Position numbers and translations under genes: made by a program. From Plenodomus lindquistii (taxonomy: Eukaryota > Ascomycota > Dothideomycetes > Pleosporales > Leptosphaeriaceae), in NCBI GenBank assembly GCA_025504975.1, contig JANUWI010000011.1, positions 248,001 to 312,000 of the forward strand: a stretch of 64,000 nucleotides of DNA. Direction: 5' to 3'. Position 1 is the first letter of the stretch, and each line of letters opens with the position of its first letter. Shown here piece after piece: positions 57,431 through 64,000 of this stretch. Under the pieces are notes generated by a model. That model worked only from the letters and a program-made list of their open reading frames with translations. It ran no database searches and was not told where the DNA came from.

Positions 57431-57625
57431 ATCGGCTGCCGAGGATGGGATGGGGTTGCGGAATATGGGGTAGCAAGACATCTGGGGATGTCTAGGGTAG
57501 ATGCTTGCCGAACGATTGTCTTGGCAGGACCAGCCACCCCTGCGACATCCACCCTCGAAGCACCACTCTCTGCCCAATGACACTGGGTCGCCCCCCTCAA
57601 CCTTCACCATTGATGTGGAAGGAGC

Positions 57626-58950
57626 ATGTCGCTGTTGCGGACATTCGAGCTCGGCCGCACTGTGCTAGCGTCAACGAAATTCGATCTCGAGCTTTGGCTT
57701 GCAGCCTTCGTTACTCTATTGATACCACAGGCGAATACCGAGATTCAGCAGTCAAGTACGAGGTCTTTGCTTGATCAGCTGTCATCTGGGGCTGTCTGGG
57801 TCCCGCCCGCACACGACTTGCACCTCGTCATCGAACCCACCCTGGGTAATGAGCCTTTTACCGACCACCTTCTCCAACACTTGAAGGAGAGTGTTTTGCA
57901 GTTACCAGTGGGACCTTTGAAAATACCCAGGTGTATTGATTGCGACTGACAGTCACATAGCTCTGGGATCAATTGATGCTTGAGCCTAATCTTTCTCTTG
58001 ACACAGCCACCAGTCCTGGGACCATCCGGCTAGACCTCGCCCAGGCAAGCCATGAAGACACCAATAATAGACAGAAATGTCCTCGACTACCAGTGCAAGT
58101 CCCAGCGGCAGATGTTGGGGCGTCAGATGGCATCGCTTCGGTCACTTTACATGCAGTCCGCCTTTGTGTGGATGTACTCGAGCCACGACAATCGACTAAT
58201 CCAAAAGCGAAACGATCCAGAGCACCCACCAACATAGATGCCGTCCGGTCTGTACCTGATGCCTACCGCAAGGATCTGGGCAGCGAAAGAGAATTCGAGG
58301 TTTTCGGGAATAAAAATAGTCTGTCGCATCCAATCGTCCGAAACGACAGTCAGAAACGAAGGCGCTTAACAACAACTCACCATCAACACGGGCAGGCTGA
58401 AGAGCATGACGATGATGTGGTAGATGCTCTTCTTGATCAAGAGTCATACAGTACCGAGTGCGAGACTGATGTGCCAGGTTCGCAGGCCAACTGCGCTGCT
58501 GCGCATCTGGTCAGTCTGATTGAAGGTGCGATGATGGTTGTTATAACTGGGTCTCTCGGAAAATCTGCGAATGGCTTCAAGATGAAAGCGAATACGATCC
58601 AACGAGGCTTGTCAGATATCGCGCCTACCATATGGAGGCCTGGATTCGCCACGGTAAGAGGAGATGCCTTCAAACAAGTGAAGACGCTGATGACCCAGCA
58701 GACGCTTCGTCAAAGGGCCTACTTGGCACCAACAATCAGCCAATCTATGGCTCATATGATCTGTTCGGAGATTGACAAATCACCCTCAGTACCCTCGTCA
58801 CGAGTGATCAACCTCGTCGCAATCATAGAGCACGATTTCAAAGACAACGGAAAGGATGTAGGTATTGTTCCTAACAAACGTAGAAACAAGGTCTCTACAG
58901 CTCTTACAGACCAAGTCTGGATGCATATGCATAACGCACTATGCCTTTAG
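57626..58950 (+). CDS. tentative gene, protein of unknown function
   Basis: Tentative model join(57626..57930, 58014..58950), 413 residues. Exon 1 starts at an ATG 195 bp from the divergent thioesterase start and reads LHLVIEPTLGNEPFTDHLLQHLKE; the donor is CCCAG|GTGTAT and the acceptor CCACCAG, which joins in phase to a 312-codon open frame. I recognise no family. The second part has basic patches (KAKRSR, QKRRRL), an acidic run (EEHDDDVVD) and a modest hydrophobic stretch. A 0.9-kb open frame by chance is possible but unlikely in DNA of this composition. It could be a lineage-specific gene, a decayed gene, or two unrelated frames. Low confidence in structure and reality. Confidence 0.35.
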
Positions 58951-59256
58951 TTTGTTATACCTCTACTATAAACATAAAATTTAGCTATACATGTAACTTC
59001 TATAGTCAATAATATAAATAGTTAATAGGAAAAAAAAATGATATCGCGTTGCTGAGATGTAGTTACCGATGTACGGATTTTTGCGTTGAGCTAACACACT
59101 CTTACTCTAACAAACCCTAAGATTAACCCTGGTCTTTATAGTACATGCGGTGTTGCGGTGTTGGTGTTGCTGGCGAATGACGCAGCAAAAAGTTTGGCGG
59201 GGGCGAGCCACCCCGCGTGCACATGCGAGAGACGAGCAGCATTGCAACGCTCCAAC
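58951..59256. other. A+T-rich intergenic patch
   Basis: 306 bp; 58960-59060 is strongly A+T-rich with a nine-base A run. Then GC-rich leader of CIA1. No gene seen. Confidence 0.55.
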
Positions 59257-60576
59257 ATGTCTTCGACGCAGGCGCACACGCACCGCCTGGCCCCGCTGGC
59301 CTCGCTCACCCCGCCCTCAAGCTCGCGCACATGGCAGAGCGCCCCCCACCCGGCGCTGCCCATGGTCGCCACGGCCTGCTCGGACCGCAGCGTGCGCGTC
59401 TACAGCCTGACGTCCTTCACCCTCGTGCACTCCATCACCGGCGGCCACAAGCGCAGCGTGCGCAGCGTCAGCTGGAAGCCCGGCACCCCGGGCCAGAGTG
59501 TGCTGGCCACGGGCAGCTTCGATGCCAGCGCGGGCATCTGGCGGCGCGAGCTGGGCGGCGCGCGCGACGACGACTTCACGCACCGCCGGCTGGGCCGCGC
59601 CGGAGACGCTGCAGGGGACGAGGCCGACGAGGCTGACGAGGCCGACGACTACCAGTTCAGCTGCATCCTCGACGGCCACGAGTCGGAGATCAAGTGCCTG
59701 AGCTGGAACCCGTCGGGCCAGTACCTGGCCACGTGCTCGCGCGACAAGAGCGTGTGGATCTGGGAGGAGCTCGAGGACGACAACTTCGAGACGGTGGCGG
59801 TGCTGCAGGAGCACGACGGCGACGTCAAGTGCGTGGCGTGGCACCCGCACGAGGACTTGCTGGCGAGTGCCAGCTACGATGACACGGTGCGCCTGTACCG
59901 CGAGGACGCCGACGACTGGGTCCAGGTCGCCCTCATCGACGGCCACGACAAGACGGTCTGGTGGGCCGAGTTTGAGGGCAGCGCCATGGGCCATGGCGAC
60001 TTTCGCGCGCAGAGGGAGGGCCTCTCTGAGCGCCAGACACAGCACATTGCCCAGCTAGAGCGCTCCGGGCCGCGCCTCGCCACATGCTCGGACGACTGCA
60101 CCGTTCGCATATGGCGGAGAACGCCAAAAGATGGCGACGACAACACCAGCGCCGCCACGGGCGTACCCAGCATCATCCGATCCGTAGCCATTGACGAAGA
60201 CTGGTACCAAGAGGCCATCCTCCCCCAGGTGCACGAGCGCGCCATCTATTCCGTCTCATGGAGCCGCATCACAGGCATGATTGCGAGCGCAGGAAGTGAC
60301 GGCAAAATCATTGTATACAGAGAGAGATGGAGGCAGCAGCGGGCGCCCCAGAGCACAGACATGGACATTGACAGCGCGTCGACATCTCCCACAGAGTGGG
60401 TGGTAGTCGCCGAGCTCTTTTCTGCGCACAACGTATTCGAGATCAATCACGTTGCGTGGGCGAAACGAGCAGACAAAGACAAGAGGTGGGAAAACGAAGA
60501 GGTTGTGCTGAGTACTGGTGACGATGGAGAAGTCAAGGTCTGGACCCTCGACACAATAGACTCGCCGCAGTCATAG
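59257..60576 (+). CDS. CIA1: cytosolic iron-sulfur assembly WD40 protein
   Basis: WD40 beta-propeller subunit of the CIA targeting complex, which delivers Fe-S clusters to cytosolic and nuclear proteins. Intronless, 439 residues from ATG 59257 (MSSTQAHTHRLAPLASL). About seven WD repeats can be followed: ATACSDRSVRVYS, GHKRSVRSVSW..SFDASAGIWRR, GHESEIKCLSWNPSGQYLATCSRDKSVWIWE, HDGDVKCVAWHPHEDLLASASYDDTVRLYR, GHDKTVWWAEF..TCSDDCTVRIWRR, RAIYSVSWSRITGMIASAGSDGKIIVYR, and INHVAWAK..STGDDGEVKVWTLD. The GHESEIKCLSWNPSG and EHDGDVKCVAW repeats are diagnostic for CIA1/CIAO1. The Asp/Glu-rich loop after the second repeat (DEADEADEADD) is longer than in yeast. Strongly GC-rich compared with the A+T-rich patch just upstream. 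Confidence 0.94.
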   Translation: MSSTQAHTHRLAPLASLTPPSSSRTWQSAPHPALPMVATACSDRSVRVYSLTSFTLVHSITGGHKRSVRSVSWKPGTPGQSVLATGSFDASAGIWRRELGGARDDDFTHRRLGRAGDAAGDEADEADEADDYQFSCILDGHESEIKCLSWNPSGQYLATCSRDKSVWIWEELEDDNFETVAVLQEHDGDVKCVAWHPHEDLLASASYDDTVRLYREDADDWVQVALIDGHDKTVWWAEFEGSAMGHGDFRAQREGLSERQTQHIAQLERSGPRLATCSDDCTVRIWRRTPKDGDDNTSAATGVPSIIRSVAIDEDWYQEAILPQVHERAIYSVSWSRITGMIASAGSDGKIIVYRERWRQQRAPQSTDMDIDSASTSPTEWVVVAELFSAHNVFEINHVAWAKRADKDKRWENEEVVLSTGDDGEVKVWTLDTIDSPQS

Positions 60577-61265
60577 CGCTCGTCCAAGATACCTACTCAT
60601 ACACATGGCTGTTCATCGACCTCTGTAGTAACTCGAATCATCAGATCCCAACGTCTCCAATGACCCTGTACATGTTTCTTCGACTACACGCGCCTCTCTG
60701 ACTAGTCTTGATGTACTGTACTCGGCTTAGCTGGTGATCAAAGCGGTCTCCCTGCAGAGTCGGCTCTAATAGTCATGCTCTCATACGGCCGCCACCTACA
60801 CAAATCGCAACAAACGATGACCACGGGCTAGGATACTCTCTTCTCGTGGAATTTGGGCCGCAGCAGATCAAAACCCGGCATCCTTGGGCACACGACCCGT
60901 TTCTACCTTTGTGGCCACGCATGCAAGAACAAAATTCAAGTGCAACATTGTTCTGACAAAGGGTGTGATTTGAACAAACTCTCAAACGGTGAAGATTTGA
61001 ATGCATGATTTTATACCGCGGCGGTCCGAATAAGGGCAGAGCTATTTCATCTCCGACTCGGCGCTTCTACTATAGGCCTGCCGTCTTTGCCCACACAGGA
61101 GAGTTACTCTTACTCGGACGCGAGACCTAGAGCACTTACGGCATCGTATAACGGACGGATCGTGCAGGAATCTGGGAGAACCACGGACCACGTCCATGTT
61201 TATATAGTCAATAATTTCTCTGCAAAAGATGCCTGTTCAGCAATCTCCTAGGTCCAACAACGATC
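60577..61265. other. intergenic, CIA1 to esterase
   Basis: 689 bp; no gene seen. A TATA box lies at the right end. Confidence 0.5.
61198..61207 (+). promoter_or_regulatory. TATA box of the esterase gene
   Basis: TTTATATAG about 60 bp upstream of the start codon at 61266, a usual spacing for a regulated fungal secreted-enzyme gene. Confidence 0.55.
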
Positions 61266-62354
61266 ATGCTACCCACAACTCTCTTCATCGCAGCTGTGAG
61301 CTTATTGTTACCTGCCACTGTAGCTAGTAGCACAGGATGTTCTGCTGCTCTACCCTCTGGCCTGACACCAGGCAGTGCCTCACAAAACATCACCATCACC
61401 TCCAAATCCGTCATTGGCAAATCCACCCAACGCCAGTTCTTGCTACACCTACCGCAAAATTTCAGCCCAAAGAATGATCAACCTGGACCGCTGGTTCTGG
61501 CATTCCATGGGCAATTGCAGCCAGCATGGAGCATGGAAAGCGTGACCGAGTTGTCCAAACCAGCTTTCAATACAGACTACGTCGTCGCATACCCACAGGC
61601 GCTCGACGTCCAAGCACCCGGCGTACGTCTCGTCTCGTTTCTACCTTGTCCCTTTCCTTGCTAAAATCTACAATCTAAAATCCTAAAAAATACATAGATA
61701 CAATGGCTTTCCGATCCCCTCGCTCCCCCCTCCTCCATTCTCGACGACCGCATCTTCGCCACCGAAATCCTAGACTACCTGACAACTCACCTCTGCATTG
61801 ACGAATCCCGCATTTACGTGACTGGTGTTTCCAACGGCGGGGGTCTCGCTGCGCTACTAGCGTGCGATCCCAAGCTGAACAAGCGCATCGCAGCATTCGG
61901 TCTTGTGGCCGCGGCCACATACCCGGACTCTTCGCTGACAGAGCCCCTGTTCGGGACAGCGTGCAATCCAGCCGCTACTGCTGCTGGCCGATATATTCCG
62001 ATTCTGGAGTTCCATGGGCTGAACGATAGTGTTGTTGCGTATGATGGGAATAATGGTGCTGCTGCTCCAGCGTCGACGCCCGTATCCGAGTTTGTGCAAG
62101 GCTGGGTGGCTAAGAATGGGTGTGGTGGCGTGGCTCCACGTGTCAAGACACTGGAGGGCAACACCGTGACAGAATCGAGCTGGACGTGTAATGGCAAGGC
62201 AGATGTGGTTGTGCATCGGACCATTGCTGGGTTTGGACATGGATGGCCAAGTGTGGCGAAGCAGGCAGATGTTTTGGAGCAGATGAGGTTGGGACCTACC
62301 ACGTGGAACGCGTCGAGTGTAATATTAGAGTGGTTTGCCAAGTTCACATTGTGA
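61266..62354 (+). CDS. secreted CE1-type esterase (feruloyl esterase / PHB-depolymerase-like)
   Basis: Alpha/beta-hydrolase. Model: join(61266..61622, 61698..62354), one 75-nt intron, 337 residues. Signal peptide MLPTTLFIAAVSLLLPATVASS. The fold opens with RQFLLHLPQNFSP, then the oxyanion-hole region LVLAFHGQLQP. The nucleophile Ser is in VTGVSNGGGLAALLAC (GxSxG); the catalytic Asp is likely in ILEFHGLNDSVVAYDG and the catalytic His in GFGHGWPS. Secreted relatives include feruloyl esterases (plant cell wall) and poly-hydroxybutyrate depolymerases. No carbohydrate-binding module is present. Cys residues in the mature part are several and probably disulfide-linked. Exact substrate undetermined. 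Confidence 0.88.
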
Positions 62355-62651
62355 GCTTGAACCGTCGAAGCACGTTGAAAAGGATAGATTGATACTTTAA
62401 AACCACGAGCAGTGTTCCCATCTTTTGTATCTCACGATAAATCCGTTTTGCGTAGTGCCCTTCACTTTTTTTGAACGCAGTCCGTGGTCTTGCCGGATTC
62501 ACATAAGATGAATATGCTTATCCATCGGCATGCTAAAGGTATCTCAAGAAAGAAAAAACTAGTGACGCCGGATCCAGGTGGCTATGCAGAAAAAAAAAAG
62601 AGTAAATCCTCCCCTGACGCGTGACACTCAAAGAAGACATTAAACGTAGTG
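62355..62651. other. intergenic between convergent genes
   Basis: 297 bp; includes an A run at about 62588. Nothing else seen. Confidence 0.5.
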
Positions 62652-64000
62652 TTATTGTGAAGAGGTATGATGTACGGTAGGCGTTCCTTGGCTTGAATCC
62701 CGCAATTCAAGGGTTTCCATAGCCCTGATGCCTCCCTCTGTATCGAGTGATGACGGACCATGTGGTGGAGAGGGCAACGACATGGAAGCATCGCCATCTT
62801 TGGGGGTTGCGGAAGAACGGCCCTTGTCATCATCTTGAACGTATGCAATCGAGCCCCATATGCGCCAATGCAATGCGATAATGTGGGAAATGCGCTTAGC
62901 TAATTCTGCTAGCTTGTCAATTTCCAAGTGAAGTTCAGAAGGTGGTAGCATATCGGAATGGTGCAGCGTTGAAGAATAGGTTGAAACAGGCGGTAGCGAT
63001 GATGTGGGTGTAACAAAATTGGTGTGGAGTTCCATTGGTGACGAGGTGTTACAGCGTTGAACACTGATGAGGACTAGTGGTAAGAGGGACGTTTCCAGTT
63101 GCGTAGAGTGTGATGCAGAGCCTTCGATGAACAGAGTTCGAAGACGTTGATTGACTTCTGTCCATCGGTCGAGATGACTTGTTGTATTTTTGCCAGCAAG
63201 ACGTGAGGCTTGCCGCAGTATTTCCAGTGAGATGGCGTCAGAGTTTATACACCACTGCTGTGGCCCGTGGCCGATGGCTTCGCCCATGATGGCCAGCAGA
63301 GAACGGCGTAGCTGCTGAATGCATGATTCAGTCGAAGGGCCCACATAGCCAAGTTCCTTGATAAGATGACTGTAGGTGTCCAGACAGATATCAAGACACA
63401 CCGAGTCCTCAATCTCAGCTTTGAGCATTCTCAAGCGGTCTCGATCGAGGTAAAAGGTCTCGGGCAAGTCCCGTCCTGCGCGTCTACCAAACAAGCTTGC
63501 GACAACAGCACGTACAAACGCTTCGAGCTGAAAGGCCGAAGAATTGCGCTGCCGAGGTACGCATTGATGACCCAGCTCTTCGATCGCATCAACATACCAC
63601 CTTTGGGCTGTGTTGATGTTGACTCTGGATCGGCCATGGACCAATCTGTCTAGGTGGTAGTGGTTTTCAAAGTTGATGGTATCTTCAATGAGTAAGGTCT
63701 TGAGATTCCGGATCTGGTGGTTCGCAACATCCTGGCGATGCGTTAGTAACAATCGGACCAAGCTTGTCAGGGTACTCACGAGCTTCATGGCTTCCAGTAT
63801 CCCCAGCAGTTCCCTCAACCCTTGTATAATCATCTCGGGATTATTAGTCATCACACCTGCACGAGTATGCTCGACCATGTCGTCCACCCATTCATCTCTC
63901 ATGGGGGCGCAGTGCTCTTTCAAGAGATGTGCCATCCATTCCGCAAACCTGACCAGGTCACAAACGCCTCTTTCTATTTCTTGCATCAGCATTGCGACGT
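62652..64000 (-). CDS. TCP11/Sok1-like protein, partial (5' end beyond window)
   Basis: T-complex-11 family; the yeast member Sok1 was found as a multicopy suppressor of loss of cAMP-dependent protein kinase. Model within the window: complement(join(62652..63731, 63780..>64000)). The frame is open through the right edge, so the N-terminus is missing; the window starts just before LMQEIERGVCDLVRFAEWMAHLLKEHC, a conserved family block. The intron 63732-63779 (48 nt, GTGAGT donor, branch-like TTACTAACG, acceptor CGCCAG) is in frame and stop-free. Other family blocks: DTINFENHYHLDRL, RDLPETFYLDRDRLRMLKAEIEDSV, DTYSHLIKELG. The C-terminal 60 residues are Ser/Pro-rich and disordered. Biochemical role unclear. 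Confidence 0.86.
   Translation of the reverse strand, partial: VAMLMQEIERGVCDLVRFAEWMAHLLKEHCAPMRDEWVDDMVEHTRAGVMTNNPEMIIQGLRELLGILEAMKLVSTLTSLVRLLLTHRQDVANHQIRNLKTLLIEDTINFENHYHLDRLVHGRSRVNINTAQRWYVDAIEELGHQCVPRQRNSSAFQLEAFVRAVVASLFGRRAGRDLPETFYLDRDRLRMLKAEIEDSVCLDICLDTYSHLIKELGYVGPSTESCIQQLRRSLLAIMGEAIGHGPQQWCINSDAISLEILRQASRLAGKNTTSHLDRWTEVNQRLRTLFIEGSASHSTQLETSLLPLVLISVQRCNTSSPMELHTNFVTPTSSLPPVSTYSSTLHHSDMLPPSELHLEIDKLAELAKRISHIIALHWRIWGSIAYVQDDDKGRSSATPKDGDASMSLPSPPHGPSSLDTEGGIRAMETLELRDSSQGTPTVHHTSSQ

Noticed and set aside
59096..59135. Telomere-like AACCCTAA motif
   Set aside because: Only single, imperfect occurrences; not a tandem array.
59317..60045. 242-codon open frame antisense to CIA1
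   Set aside because: WD40 repeats on the plus strand explain the region; the antisense product is low complexity Val/Ala/Leu.

Overview
The window looks like nuclear DNA of a filamentous ascomycete (Pezizomycotina; Dothideomycetes is my impression, not proven). The reasons are: genes on both strands with no operon spacing, short introns (mostly 46-80 nt) with GT..AG ends, typical fungal families (LaeA-like methyltransferase, sedolisin, Berberine-bridge-type oxidase, GPI-anchored Ser-rich protein, Tag1-type DUF3712 protein), mitochondrial targeting peptides, and GC-balanced coding DNA broken by A+T-rich intergenic patches. I found no rRNA, tRNA, CRISPR array or intact transposon.

Region 1 (about 0.2-19.4 kb) is a housekeeping block: a TRAPP-associated Tca17/TRAPPC2L protein (+), an AFG1-type mitochondrial ATPase (+), mitochondrial ornithine carbamoyltransferase (-), a Tag1-like vacuolar membrane protein (+), mitochondrial FAD glycerol-3-phosphate dehydrogenase (+), a CHY/RING ubiquitin ligase (+) and a C2-WW-HECT (Rsp5/NEDD4) ubiquitin ligase (+). 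The two ubiquitin ligases are neighbours.

Region 2 (20.8-39.2 kb) is mixed: a GPI-anchored Cys/Ser-rich wall protein (+), a secreted sedolisin-type tripeptidyl peptidase (-), cobalamin-independent methionine synthase (-), a short-chain dehydrogenase (+), a large kelch-type single-pass membrane protein (+), a Pof1-like nucleotidyltransferase (+) and a 1132-residue disordered basic protein of unknown role (+).

Region 3 (about 39.2-52.5 kb) is gene-poor and looks accessory. It holds two divergently oriented small secreted cysteine-rich proteins that are clearly paralogous, an MFS exporter (-), a secreted FAD-linked oxidase (-) and a LaeA-like methyltransferase (+), separated by 1-2.4 kb spacers, some A+T-rich. 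The small secreted pair is the most interesting content: I do not recognise the family, but the cysteine framework and the intron position are shared.

Region 4 (52.5-64 kb) returns to housekeeping genes: porphobilinogen synthase (-), a mitochondrial ACOT9-type acyl-CoA thioesterase (-), a doubtful unknown gene (+), the WD40 Fe-S assembly factor CIA1 (+), a secreted CE1-type esterase (+) and a TCP11/Sok1-like protein cut by the right edge (-).

Exon boundaries were worked out by hand from splice signals, frame continuity and family conservation; none has transcript support here.
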